A DNA stretch of 64,000 nt from Leifsonia sp. PS1209 (GTDB lineage Bacteria; Actinomycetota; Actinomycetes; Actinomycetales; Microbacteriaceae): contig NZ_CP051154.1 of assembly GCF_012317045.1 (NCBI RefSeq), forward strand, positions 3,968,001-4,032,000, written 5' to 3'. Of the stretch, positions 26,496 through 35,024 are shown one piece after another. Under the pieces are notes generated by a model that worked only from the letters and a program-made list of their open reading frames with translations, was not told the origin of the DNA and did not search any database. The position numbers and the translations under genes were made by a program. Each line of letters starts with the position of its first letter. Position 1 is the stretch's first letter.

Positions 26496-27521
26496 TCAGC
26501 GTCCGGCGGGAGCCGGCCCGGTGGAGTCCCTGGCGATGAAGGCCGCATCCGAGATGCGCACGTCGTCGACCGCGCCGTCGGCGATCAGGTCGATGAGCAT
26601 CCTGCCGGACTCCCTGCCGAGCTCCCGCGGGCTGGTGTGCACGGTCGTCAGCGACGGCCGCACGTATGTGCCGAGGCGGATGTCGTCGAATCCGGCGACC
26701 GACAGCTCCCCCGGAACGTCGACGCCCAGGTGCTGCGCCTGGGCGATGAGCCCGATGGCGGACAGGTCGTTTGCGCACACCACGGCCGTCGGTGGCTCAG
26801 CGAGTTCGAGAAGTGCGGACGCGGCGGAGGCGCCGGCGAGGTAGGTGAAGTCGCCGGGGACGACGGGGCCGGGCGTCAGCCCGAACTCGCGCATCGCGGT
26901 CAGCCACGCGCCCTCGCGCTGAGCGGAGTGGATCATGTCCTGCCGGCCGCCGACGTACGCGACACGGCGATGACCACGCTCCACGAGGTGCTCCACCGTG
27001 GCCCGGATGCCCGCATCCGGATCCTGCCTGACCGCCGGGATGGGGAAGTCGGCTCCCGGATTGATCGCGACCGCCGGCAGGCCGAGCTTTTCGATGAGCG
27101 CGATGCGCGGGTCGTCGATTTCCAGGTCGTTGACCAGGACGCCGTCGACCCGGCGGTCGGCCGCGAACTTCTCGTAGCGCTGCAGCACCTGGTCGGACTC
27201 CGCGGTGATCTGCAGCACCAGCGCGTATCCGCGGGGGTCGATGGCGTCTTCGATCCCGCCGATGAAGCCGCCGAAGAACGGGTCGAGCTCCAGCACATCC
27301 GGATCCCGGTGCAGCACGAGGCCGACGGTGTACGCGCGGCGGCCGGACAGGCTCTTGCCGCGGAGCGACGGCACGAATCCGAGCTCGGCGGCGATCCGGA
27401 CGATGCGGTCGCGGGTGACGTCCGACACCCCGGGACGTCCGTTGAGCGCGCTCGAGACGGAGCTGATCGCCACGCCGGCCTTGTTCGCCACGTCGACGAT
27501 GGTCACACGCTCATCTGCCAC
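26496..27521 (-). CDS. LacI-family transcriptional regulator upstream of the glycan operon
   Basis: A 341-residue regulator from the GTG at 27521; an ATG at 27560 would add 13 residues. The helix-turn-helix is VTIVDVANKAGVAISSVSSA and the hinge segment is SLRGKSLSGRRAYTVGLVLH. The sensor domain contains FFGGFIGGIEDAIDPRGYAL, RRVDGVLVNDLEIDDPR and GHRRVAYVGGRQDMIHSAQR. It is encoded directly upstream of the binding-protein gene on the same strand, with the two AAACGTTT operators between them. It is the best candidate repressor of the locus. A second LacI protein inside the operon makes double control possible. Confidence 0.92.
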   Translation of the reverse strand: MADERVTIVDVANKAGVAISSVSSALNGRPGVSDVTRDRIVRIAAELGFVPSLRGKSLSGRRAYTVGLVLHRDPDVLELDPFFGGFIGGIEDAIDPRGYALVLQITAESDQVLQRYEKFAADRRVDGVLVNDLEIDDPRIALIEKLGLPAVAINPGADFPIPAVRQDPDAGIRATVEHLVERGHRRVAYVGGRQDMIHSAQREGAWLTAMREFGLTPGPVVPGDFTYLAGASAASALLELAEPPTAVVCANDLSAIGLIAQAQHLGVDVPGELSVAGFDDIRLGTYVRPSLTTVHTSPRELGRESGRMLIDLIADGAVDDVRISDAAFIARDSTGPAPAGR

Positions 27522-27593
27522 CAGTGCACCCCATTTCCGCGCTCGCCGAGCGACGGACATCCTATGCCGAAACCGGCACGCCAGGATTGCGTG

Positions 27594-28487
27594 TCAGCCG
27601 GGGCCGTCGCTCGTCGCGGCCAGAAGCGGGACCAGCACGTCGCTGATCGGGGTGTCGATTCCGAGGGCACGGCCGCGCCGCTGGACGATGCCGTTCCTGA
27701 CGTCCCATTCGAGCGGCTGATGCGCTTCGCGGTCGGCGAGGATCGACGTACCGAGGTCGGCGGGGAACGCCCGGAACTTGTCGAGCAGGCGTTGCGGTTC
27801 GTCGTCGTCGAGCCTCGCTCCCTCGGCCTGAGCGACCGCGAGACACTCCCGGAGGTAGGCGATCGACAGCGCGGCGATGTCGTCGCGGGCGAACATCCCG
27901 GCGCGGCGTCCCGTCAGGGCCATCAGACCGGCGACGGCGTTCTGCAGCAGCTTCCTCCAGGCGAGCGTCGTGAAGTCGCCGGAGACCTCGACTGCGCACA
28001 TCGTGCCGTCGAACAGGCGCTGCACGGTGTCCGCTCCCGCGCTGTCCGGAAGGGTGAGCCTGGCCTCTCCGCGAAGCTCGACCGAGCCGTCGGGGTGGCG
28101 TTGAGCGGGGAACCAGACGATGGCAGGCAGCACGACGCTCTCCGGAGCGAGGGGTGCGACCGTCTCCACCTGCTCGACGCCGTTCTGCAGCACGCACACG
28201 ATCGTCCGCGGACCGCACAGGACGTCGAGCCAGGGTGCAGCAGCGGCGATCTGGGTGGCCTTGACGGCCAGGAACACGACATCCACGGGGCCAGGCACAC
28301 GGGCGGGATCGGTGAGGACCGGTCCGGGCACGACCACGGTGCCACGGTCGGTGCGGAGCCTCACCTCCGCGCGCGGAGAGCGGCCGACGATCGTGAGCTG
28401 CTGTCCGCGTTCGTGGAGCGCCGCGGCGACGGTCGTGCCGATCGCGCCGGGTCCGATGACCGCCACCGTCCGCCCATCCGGATCCAT
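27594..28487 (-). CDS. Ketopantoate reductase-family oxidoreductase (PanE/ApbA)
   Basis: A 297-residue NADPH-dependent reductase. The dinucleotide-binding start VAVIGPGAIGTTVAAAL, the VVFLAVKATQ and VCVLQNGVEQVE segments, and the catalytic lysine in TTLAWRKLLQNAVAG fit 2-dehydropantoate 2-reductase. The family reduces ketopantoate to pantoate in vitamin B5 synthesis, but many paralogues act on other keto acids. Its ATG shares one base with the AraC stop (TGATG); a GTG three bases earlier is an alternative start. No other pantothenate genes are near, so a catabolic or paralogous role is possible. Confidence 0.85.
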   Translation of the reverse strand: MDPDGRTVAVIGPGAIGTTVAAALHERGQQLTIVGRSPRAEVRLRTDRGTVVVPGPVLTDPARVPGPVDVVFLAVKATQIAAAAPWLDVLCGPRTIVCVLQNGVEQVETVAPLAPESVVLPAIVWFPAQRHPDGSVELRGEARLTLPDSAGADTVQRLFDGTMCAVEVSGDFTTLAWRKLLQNAVAGLMALTGRRAGMFARDDIAALSIAYLRECLAVAQAEGARLDDDEPQRLLDKFRAFPADLGTSILADREAHQPLEWDVRNGIVQRRGRALGIDTPISDVLVPLLAATSDGPG

Positions 28488-29311
28488 CACGCAGACAATC
28501 TACCTCCCGTGGATGGCGTGGCGGGTCGGAGCGAACTGCGGTACTGGCCGGGGGTCATCCCGACCAGCGGCGAGAACTGCGCGATGAATTGGCTCGTGCT
28601 CGCCCACCCGCAGGCCGCCGCCGCGTCGGTGACCGTTGCGCCGCCGGCGAGGAGCACGAGGGCGCGATGCACCCGGAGCTGGAGGCGCCACTGCCGGTAT
28701 CCCATGCCCGTCTCTTCGCGGAAGAGCCTGCTGAGCGTGCGCGCGCCCACTCCGGTGTGCTCCGCGATGCTCACCAGCGAATGCGGAGACGCGAGATCCC
28801 GTTCGACCTCGCGCGCGACGGCGCGCAATCGTTGATCCCGCGGTTCCGGGAGGTGGAGGGGCTGCTCGGGGGTGGTCGCCGCCTCATCGACGATCACGCT
28901 CCTGAGCCGGGCGAGCGCGGACTCCGATCGCGGCAGGCCCGAGGTGATCGCCAGCGCGGCCTCCCGCGCCAGGGCGGACGCCACGAGCACGGCGGGCCGG
29001 TGAGGCAGGGATTCCGCGGCCGCGTCATCGAGATAGACGACCCGCATGTCCGTCCGCCCGTGGGCGCGGTGCGAATGTTCGATGCCCGCCGGCACCCAGG
29101 CGAATCGATTGGACGGGGCGATCCACGTGCCGTCGTCCGTCACGAGCGACAGCACGCCGGAGGCCGCGTGAACCAGGTGCCCGAGAGGGTGCGAATGGCG
29201 CGGCGAGGTGTCTGCGTGGGCGACGAGGTACGCGCCCTCCGTCGTGAGATCGCCGCCCGCGGTCTCGAGGCGGAGATCATCCAGAGCCACTGCTTGGCGA
29301 GAAACCGACAC
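28487..29311 (-). CDS. AraC-family regulator, NimR-like
   Basis: A 274-residue regulator with an N-terminal cupin-like domain (HADTSPRHSHPLGHLVHAAS, WIAPSNRFAWVPAGIEH) and a C-terminal AraC double helix-turn-helix (LVSIAEHTGVGARTLSRLF, TVTDAAAACGWASTSQFIAQ). It starts at GTG 29311, the first usable codon; GTG 29290 is an alternative. It is divergent from a CynX/NimT-type transporter 54 bases away. That arrangement and both lengths match Escherichia coli nimR-nimT, where the regulator controls the exporter. It is coupled by TGATG to the panE-like gene. Confidence 0.88.
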   Translation of the reverse strand: MSVSRQAVALDDLRLETAGGDLTTEGAYLVAHADTSPRHSHPLGHLVHAASGVLSLVTDDGTWIAPSNRFAWVPAGIEHSHRAHGRTDMRVVYLDDAAAESLPHRPAVLVASALAREAALAITSGLPRSESALARLRSVIVDEAATTPEQPLHLPEPRDQRLRAVAREVERDLASPHSLVSIAEHTGVGARTLSRLFREETGMGYRQWRLQLRVHRALVLLAGGATVTDAAAACGWASTSQFIAQFSPLVGMTPGQYRSSLRPATPSTGGRLSA

Positions 29312-29365
29312 AATCTGGAAGTTTAGGTGTTTCGCGTGCCGGGTGACAGCTGCTGGACTGCCGGA

Positions 29366-30649
29366 ATGACAACGATCAGTGAGCCACCGGACACCGCTTC
29401 GACCCCCGCCATCTCCCGGCGTCCCGCTCGCGGAGCGGCATTCTTCAGCGCCTATGTGGCTGCCGGGCTGTTGCTCATCGCGTTCAATCTGCGCATCGGC
29501 GTCGCGTCGGTCGGCCCCGTGCTCTCCTCCATCGAGAGCGGTCTGGGCGTGTCGCCTGCGACCGCGAGCCTGCTCACGACCATCCCGGTCTTCGCCTTCG
29601 GGGCGTTCGCGTTCCTCACCCCCGCCCTCACCCGTCGCGTCGGCCTGCATCGACTCCTCGGGATCACGATGGCCGCCGTCGCGATCGGCATCGGCGTCCG
29701 GTTGATCCCGTCGCCGATCGCCCTCTTCGGCGGCACGGTGCTCGTGGGCGCCGCCATCGCCGTCGCGAACGTGTGCATGCCCGCCGCCGTCAAGCAGGAT
29801 TTCGGGCACCGTGTCGGACTCATGATGGGGCTCTACTCGACGTCCCTGTTCATCGGCGCCGCCGTCGCCGCAGGCCTCACGGTGCCGCTCATGTCTGCGT
29901 TCGGCGGGTCGTGGAGGGAGGCGCTCGGGTTCTGGGTCGTCCCCGCCGTCCTGGCGCTCGTCGTCTGGATTCCGCGCGCGCTCAGGAGGCCGGGTCGGCC
30001 GCCGGTCGCGGACGCGCCGGTCGCCGACGCCATCACCGAGCCGCTCGACGAGCCGCGTTTCGCGCGCCTGTTCCGCGATCCCGTCGCCTGGGCGGTCACC
30101 GCGTTCATGGGCCTGCAGAGCCTGAGCTACTACGCGGCCCTGACCTGGATCCCTTCCATCCTGCACGACGCGGGAACCACCCAGCACGACGCGGGACTCC
30201 TGCTGGCGTACTCGAGCATCCCGGGTATCCTCGCCGCGCTGACCGTGCCGGCGGCGATCGGCAGGCTTCGGCCGGCCTGGCTTCCGGTCGCGGGTTCCGC
30301 GGTGCTCTGCGCCATCGCCTTCGCCGGGCTGCTCCTCGCGCCCTCCGGTGCGTTGCCGTGGGTCTGGATGACGGCACTCGGCCTCGGGCAGGGCGCCGCC
30401 ATCGCGCTGTCGCTGACCTACATCGTCCTGCGTTCGCCCGACGCCAGGCACACCGCGCACGTCTCGACGATGGCGCAGGGGATCGGGTACCTGCTGGCCG
30501 GATTCGGGCCGCTCGCGCTGGGCGCCCTCCACTCCGTCACGGGCGGCTGGGCGGTGCCGATCATCGCCCTGATCGTGCTGCTCATCCCGCAGCTCCTGAC
30601 CGGCGCGGCGGCGAGCCGCGAGCGTCATGTGCTGAGCGCCGGTCACTGA
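29366..30649 (+). CDS. CynX/NimT-family MFS transporter
   Basis: A 427-residue major facilitator of the cyanate/nitroimidazole branch with about twelve helices. The first helix carries AAGLLLIAFNLRIGVASVGPV, a pattern typical of this branch (N-L-R-x-x...S-V-G-P). The ATG at 29366 is preferred since the upstream 13 residues run into the divergent promoter region. The divergent AraC gene suggests specific induction by its substrate. The substrate itself is unknown. Confidence 0.9.
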   Translation: MTTISEPPDTASTPAISRRPARGAAFFSAYVAAGLLLIAFNLRIGVASVGPVLSSIESGLGVSPATASLLTTIPVFAFGAFAFLTPALTRRVGLHRLLGITMAAVAIGIGVRLIPSPIALFGGTVLVGAAIAVANVCMPAAVKQDFGHRVGLMMGLYSTSLFIGAAVAAGLTVPLMSAFGGSWREALGFWVVPAVLALVVWIPRALRRPGRPPVADAPVADAITEPLDEPRFARLFRDPVAWAVTAFMGLQSLSYYAALTWIPSILHDAGTTQHDAGLLLAYSSIPGILAALTVPAAIGRLRPAWLPVAGSAVLCAIAFAGLLLAPSGALPWVWMTALGLGQGAAIALSLTYIVLRSPDARHTAHVSTMAQGIGYLLAGFGPLALGALHSVTGGWAVPIIALIVLLIPQLLTGAAASRERHVLSAGH

Positions 30650-30787
30650 TCGCCGAGCCTCGTGGATGCTGCACGAACGTGCGCCGCGCATCTCTAGCCG
30701 CGCCCCTGCCGCGGGCGTAGGCTCACCTCACGACAGCGTGCCGACGGCGAGCGAGGTCTGCTCAGCCTGTCGGCGGAAGGAGCCAGG

Positions 30788-31018
30788 ATGAGCACGAACG
30801 AGCCAGACCGCGAGCCGGTGGACCGCGACGACCTCGAAGGCAGCTACACCGAGGTGGACGGCGAGGCCCCGATGGAGCGCACCGTGCACGGCCAGTACAC
30901 CGAGGAAGAGGGCGTCGGCCCCGACCCTGCGGTCAAGGGCAGCTACACCGACACCGATGAGGCCGCCGAGGTCCCCGCGGAGGAGGAGCAGGGCGACTAC
31001 ACCGAGCGCGACCGGTAA
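30788..31018 (+). CDS. Small acidic protein with four YT repeats
   Basis: A 76-residue, very acidic, proline/glycine-containing protein, likely disordered, with no signal or membrane helix. It has four spaced copies of a short repeat: GSYTEVDGE, GQYTEEEGV, GSYTDTDEA and GDYTERDR. The repeats are separated by about 20 residues. The start is clear: AAGGAG seven bases ahead of the ATG. It is monocistronic between the CynX-type transporter and the convergent histidine kinase gene. No known family is recognised; the tyrosine-threonine repeats could be binding or phosphorylation sites, which is speculation. Confidence 0.82.
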   Translation: MSTNEPDREPVDRDDLEGSYTEVDGEAPMERTVHGQYTEEEGVGPDPAVKGSYTDTDEAAEVPAEEEQGDYTERDR

Positions 31019-31044
31019 GCCTCAGCGCTCAGCGATCTCAGGCG

Positions 31045-32214
31045 TCACGACGGGACCGTCGCCGGTCCGGCTTGGCCGACGCGGCTGAACCGCGGAAGCG
31101 AGACGTCGAAGCGGCAGCCGCGTGCGGTGTTCTCGACAGAGACGTCTCCGTCGTGCGCGGCGACGATGCCGTGCACGATCGCGAGGCCGAGACCTGCTCC
31201 GCCCGAGCCGACGCCGGCGCGCGGCGTTCGCGCCGTCGTGCCGCGCCACCCGGCGTCGAAGACCTTGCCCAGATGCTCCTCCGGGATGCCCCCACCCTCG
31301 TCGATGACGCTCAGCACGACCGTCGACGCTGACGCCTCACGGACGGCGACGTGGATGCTCGTGCCCGCCGGTGAGTGCTCGATCGCGTTCACGAGCAGGT
31401 TGTGGACCACGCGGGAGAGCTCGCGCGCGTCGCCGAGCACCGTCAGGTCGCCGTCCTGCGACTCGTTGAGCGTCACGGAGTGCAGTGCGGCGAGCGGGGA
31501 GAGGTCGGCGACGGCGTCGCTGACGAGGTCGTAGAGCGAGAGCGGGCCGAGTTCGAGCTGGAGCGACGACGACTGGATCTTGGACAGCTCGAACAGGTCG
31601 TCCACCAGGTGGCTGAGCGTGTCGCATTGGCTGCGCAGCTGGCGGTAGTAGCGCTGCGGGTCCTCCGCGATGCCGTCTTCGAGCGCCTCGGCCATCGCGC
31701 GGAGGGCGGCGAGCGGCGTCCGGAGGTCGTGTGAGATCCAGGCGACCAGCTCGCGGCGGGACTCGTCGAGCATCCTCACCTCCTCCCGGGATTCGGCCAG
31801 GCGTCGCGAGATGTCGGCGAGTTCCTGTCCGAGCGCGCTGAACTCTCCGCTGTCCTGCGGGGTCGCGGCGACCACGTGCCCGTCGCCGACGGCGCGCGTC
31901 GCGTTCCGCAGGGTGCGGCTCGTGCGCACCAACCCCATCCCGAGCACAGCGGCGACGCCGAGGCTGACCACGGCTGCCACCCCGATCACCCAGGCCAGCA
32001 CCACGAAGTCGTGACCGGAGATGTACATCGCCTGCGCAATGGCGATGGTGCCGCCGACGATGGATGCGATCGCCGCAGCGACCACGATCCCCAGCCTCAG
32101 CAGAATGGATGCGCGCCGCAGCGCCTGGAGTACGAGCACCGCGACGCCGGAGATGACGGCGGCCACCACCAGCGTGGTCCCGACGATGGCGGCGAGGTCT
32201 GCTGGAGCGATCAC
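31045..32214 (-). CDS. Sensor histidine kinase
   Basis: A 389-residue membrane kinase starting at GTG 32214 behind GGAGG. Three N-terminal hydrophobic helices with very short loops lead to a HAMP-like linker. The dimerisation/phosphoacceptor box is AWISHDLRTPLAAL (H162); the ATPase domain has NAIEHS, DEGGGIPEEH and GGAGLGLAIVHGIVAA. With almost no extracytoplasmic domain, it probably senses within or near the membrane. It lies 13 bases after the response regulator gene and forms a two-component pair. The adjoining sugar-modification genes are likely targets, judged from position and a shared DNA motif. Confidence 0.95.
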   Translation of the reverse strand: MIAPADLAAIVGTTLVVAAVISGVAVLVLQALRRASILLRLGIVVAAAIASIVGGTIAIAQAMYISGHDFVVLAWVIGVAAVVSLGVAAVLGMGLVRTSRTLRNATRAVGDGHVVAATPQDSGEFSALGQELADISRRLAESREEVRMLDESRRELVAWISHDLRTPLAALRAMAEALEDGIAEDPQRYYRQLRSQCDTLSHLVDDLFELSKIQSSSLQLELGPLSLYDLVSDAVADLSPLAALHSVTLNESQDGDLTVLGDARELSRVVHNLLVNAIEHSPAGTSIHVAVREASASTVVLSVIDEGGGIPEEHLGKVFDAGWRGTTARTPRAGVGSGGAGLGLAIVHGIVAAHDGDVSVENTARGCRFDVSLPRFSRVGQAGPATVPS

Positions 32215-32227
32215 CTGCCCCCCTCCT

Positions 32228-32944
32228 TCACGCGTTCATCCGGTAGCCGACGGCCCAGACCGTGGTCAGGAACTTCGGTTTGGTCGGGTCGTCCTCGATC
32301 TTCTCCCGCACCCGCCGCACGTGCACCGTCACCGTGGAGAGGTCGCCGAAGTCCCATTGCCACACCTCTTTGAGGAGCTGCTCGCGACTGAAGACCTGGT
32401 CGGGATGCTTGAGGAAGAACGCGAGCAGGTCGAACTCGCGGGCGGCGAGCGTCAGCGGGCGCCCGCCTCTCGACACCGTGCGGTTGGACGGGTCGATGGA
32501 GAACTCGCCCAGGTCGAACGGCGCCTCCCTGGTCAGCTCCGTGACGCTGCGGCGGAGGATCGACTGCACCCGCAGCACAAGCTCGCGCGGCGAGAACGGC
32601 TTGGCGAGGTAGTCGTCCGCGCCCGCTTCGAGACCTTCGATGCGATCGTCCGTCGAGCCGAGAGCGGTGAGCATGATGATGGGCGCGGCGTTCAGCCGCC
32701 GCAGCCGACGGGCCACTTCGATGCCGTCGATGCCGGGCAGCATCCGGTCGAGGACGACGAGGTCCGGTGGCGTGCGTTCGGCCAGCGCGAGCGCCGCGAA
32801 GCCGTCGACCGCCTCGTCGACGATGAGCCCGACGGAACGGAGGTAGCCGCTGGCCACCTCGCGCACGGTCGGATCGTCCTCGACGACCATCACGCGACGG
32901 TCGCGGATGTCGCGGACCGGTCGCGCAGGGAGCGGTGACGTCAT
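32228..32944 (-). CDS. OmpR/PhoB-family response regulator
   Basis: A 238-residue regulator. The receiver domain has the acidic pair in VMVVEDDPTV, the phospho-acceptor aspartate D66 in LVVLDRMLPGIDG, threonine in IIMLTALG and lysine in YLAKPFSPREL. The C-terminal winged helix includes LTLAAREFDLLAFFLKHPDQ and VTVHVRRVREKIEDDP. It heads the two-gene operon with the histidine kinase and is divergent from the GT2 gene. A TCGTAAGATT sequence in this divergent region recurs ahead of two other cluster genes, making it a candidate binding site. Confidence 0.95.
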   Translation of the reverse strand: MTSPLPARPVRDIRDRRVMVVEDDPTVREVASGYLRSVGLIVDEAVDGFAALALAERTPPDLVVLDRMLPGIDGIEVARRLRRLNAAPIIMLTALGSTDDRIEGLEAGADDYLAKPFSPRELVLRVQSILRRSVTELTREAPFDLGEFSIDPSNRTVSRGGRPLTLAAREFDLLAFFLKHPDQVFSREQLLKEVWQWDFGDLSTVTVHVRRVREKIEDDPTKPKFLTTVWAVGYRMNA

Positions 32945-33003
32945 TGACTCAGGATAGGTCGGTCGACCAGCACTCGCGACGGCGGGATCCGACCGTCCGC
33001 GTT

Positions 33004-33013
33004 TCGTAAGATT
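33004..33013 (+). promoter_or_regulatory. TCGTAAGATT motif upstream of the GT2 gene
   Basis: This 10-base sequence lies 45 bases ahead of the GT2 ATG, in the region divergent from the response regulator gene. The identical sequence on the opposite strand occurs at 36637-36646, between the cytochrome b and GT-C genes. The repetition in just these two control regions suggests a shared regulator, most simply the adjacent OmpR-type protein. Confidence 0.45.
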
Positions 33014-33058
33014 CTGGCTGCCCGGCGGCCGGGGGCGCTGCGTAGCGTCGGGTCCGTG

Positions 33059-33721
33059 ATGGATCGAATCGACGTCGTGTTCCCCTGCCTCGACGAGGCG
33101 GAGGCCCTCCCCGCGCTGCTCGCCGCGCTCCCTCCCGGGTACGGCGCCATCGTCGTGGACAACGGATCCACCGACGGCAGCGCGGCGGTCGCCCTGGCCG
33201 CCGGTGCGCAGGTCGTCAGCGAACCGCGCCGCGGCTACGGTGCAGCCGTTCATGCCGGACTGCTGGCCTCGACCGCCGACATCGTGATCGTGAGCGATGC
33301 AGACGGCACGATCAGCCCCGCGCAGTTCCCCGCGCTCGTCGCCCCCGTCGCCACCGGGACGGCGGACTTGACCATCGGGCGGAGACGACCGGCATCGCCG
33401 CGAGCCTGGCCTCTCGTCTCCCGCGCGGCCAACGGGGTGCTCGCCCGGATGCTCAGCGCCAAGACCGCTGCGCGCATCCGGGATCTCGGTCCCGTGCGGG
33501 CCGCGCGCCGTGCCCCGCTGCTCGCCCTCGGCGTGGAGGATCGCCGCAGCGGCTACCCGGTGGAGCTGGTGCTGCGCGCCGACCGGGCCGGCTGGCGGGT
33601 GCGGCAGGTGGACGTCGACTATCTGCCCCGCATCGGGAGGTCCAAGGTGACCGGCACGGTCGGCGGTGCGTTCACGGCCGTCGTCGACATGCGCCGCAGG
33701 CTCGCGGCGAGCGCACGATGA
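33059..33721 (+). CDS. Family 2 glycosyltransferase (dolichyl-phosphate mannose synthase-like)
   Basis: A 220-residue GT-A fold transferase. It shows the N-terminal DVVFPCLDEAEALPALL, the nucleotide-binding VVDNGSTDGSAA and the metal-binding DAD in VIVSDADGTIS. No membrane helices are obvious, so it is cytosolic or membrane-associated and would transfer a sugar from a nucleotide donor to a lipid or protein acceptor. ATG 33059 is used; GTG 33056 is adjacent. Its stop overlaps the DUF2064 gene by ATGA. It is the first gene of a three-gene unit with the DUF2064 protein and a methyltransferase. Confidence 0.9.
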   Translation: MDRIDVVFPCLDEAEALPALLAALPPGYGAIVVDNGSTDGSAAVALAAGAQVVSEPRRGYGAAVHAGLLASTADIVIVSDADGTISPAQFPALVAPVATGTADLTIGRRRPASPRAWPLVSRAANGVLARMLSAKTAARIRDLGPVRAARRAPLLALGVEDRRSGYPVELVLRADRAGWRVRQVDVDYLPRIGRSKVTGTVGGAFTAVVDMRRRLAASAR

Positions 33722-34353
33722 CCGCACTGGCCGTGATCGCCAAGGAGTGCATCCCCGGCCGCGTGAAGACGCGATTGCAGCCGGAGTTCAGCGCCGAGGA
33801 GGCCGCCTGGATCGCCGCCGCGGCGCTCGCGGACACGCTAGGGACGGTGGGGGCGCTCCCCTCGACCAGGCGCATCCTCTACTTCGACGGCGTCGCCGCC
33901 CCGGAGGGCGCGGCCGGCTGGGAGCTCCTGCCCCAGGTCGGCGGCTCCCTCGACGAGCGGATCGCCTGGCTGTTCGACGCGGTCGACGAGCCGCTCCTGC
34001 TGCTCGGGATGGACACACCGCACGTCGACGTCCGCTGGTTCGACCCGGTGTTCTCCGGGTGGAGCGAGCGGAACGGCGACGCGGACGCCTGGTTCGGCCC
34101 GGCCACCGACGGCGGCTTCTGGGCACTCGGGATGCGCGAACCGGCCGGCGCTCTCGTGCGCGGTGTTCCGATGTCCACCGACCGTACCGGCGCCAGGCAG
34201 CTGGAACGCCTGACCGGGGCCGGGATGCGCGTGCGGCTGCTCCCGCCGCTGACCGACATCGACACGGCGGCGGACGTTCCCGCCGCTGCCCGGCGCTCGC
34301 CCGCGCTGGCAGAGCTGCTCCGGTCACTCGGCACCCGAGAGTTCGCGTCGTGA
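33718..34353 (+). CDS. DUF2064 / TIGR04282-type glycosyltransferase-like protein
   Basis: A 211-residue GT-A-like protein. The opening LAVIAKECIPGRVKTRLQPE, the central LLLLGMDTPHVD and GPATDGGFWALGM are diagnostic of the DUF2064/TIGR04282 family, which resembles nucleotidyl-sugar transferases and has members associated with arsenosugar biosynthesis genes. Its own activity is not established by sequence. ATGA overlap with the GT2 gene and GTGA overlap with the methyltransferase mark a tightly coupled operon. The companion MTAP-family phosphorylase 4 kb downstream fits a nucleoside-derived sugar pathway, as inference. Confidence 0.87.
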   Translation: MTALAVIAKECIPGRVKTRLQPEFSAEEAAWIAAAALADTLGTVGALPSTRRILYFDGVAAPEGAAGWELLPQVGGSLDERIAWLFDAVDEPLLLLGMDTPHVDVRWFDPVFSGWSERNGDADAWFGPATDGGFWALGMREPAGALVRGVPMSTDRTGARQLERLTGAGMRVRLLPPLTDIDTAADVPAAARRSPALAELLRSLGTREFAS

Positions 34354-35024
34354 GCACCGTCGGGTCGCTCACCAGGGACAGGACGGCCGCGTTCGGCCGC
34401 GGTGGAGCGGAGCCGTACGACCTCGCGCTCCGCGGTGGAGGCGGTCGGCTGGACGTCGTCGTGGACGGCAGGGCCGCGACGCCGCTCGACGTCTCGCTCT
34501 TCCTCTCCGACGCGACGGAGCGCGAGCGGCAGCTGCTCGGCCTGACCTCCGGACCGGTGCTCGACATCGGCTGCGGACCCGGCAGGATCGTGCGCGCGGC
34601 CATCGAGGCCGGGCGGCTCGCCCTCGGCATCGACATCTCCTCGGCGGCCGTCTCGCACGCCAGGGCGCTCGGGCTGCCTGTGCTGCGGCGCTCGGTCTTC
34701 GACCGGCTTCCCGCCGAGGGCGCGTGGGGCGCCGCTGTGCTGCTCGACGGCAACATCGGGATCGGCGGCGACCCGCGGCTCCTGCTCGCGCGCGCGTCCG
34801 CCATGCTCGGCCCCGGCGGCCGGATGCTCGTGGAGACGCACGCCGAACCGTCCAGGTTCGCCAGTTTCGACGCTCAGCTCGTGCATCCCTCCGGCGGGCG
34901 GAGCGCCTGGTTCCCGTGGGCGGAGGTCGGTGCGGACGCTGCCGGCGCGTTCGCCGCCGACCTCGGGATGAACGTCAGGACCGTCGAGACCGGCGGGCGG
35001 ACCTTCGTGCTCGCCAGCCGATGA
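34350..35024 (+). CDS. Class I SAM-dependent methyltransferase
   Basis: A 224-residue Rossmann methyltransferase. Motif I is VLDIGCGPGRIVRAA; the acidic GIDISSAAV follows, and the later beta strand GGRMLVETHAEPS is typical of the fold. The GTG start at 34350 overlaps the DUF2064 stop by GTGA. The N-terminal 60 residues are less conserved and rich in Asp/Gly. The acceptor is unknown. The 3' end runs 50 bases past the stop of a convergent small membrane protein gene, so the two mRNAs are complementary there. Confidence 0.88.
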   Translation: MSTVGSLTRDRTAAFGRGGAEPYDLALRGGGGRLDVVVDGRAATPLDVSLFLSDATERERQLLGLTSGPVLDIGCGPGRIVRAAIEAGRLALGIDISSAAVSHARALGLPVLRRSVFDRLPAEGAWGAAVLLDGNIGIGGDPRLLLARASAMLGPGGRMLVETHAEPSRFASFDAQLVHPSGGRSAWFPWAEVGADAAGAFAADLGMNVRTVETGGRTFVLASR

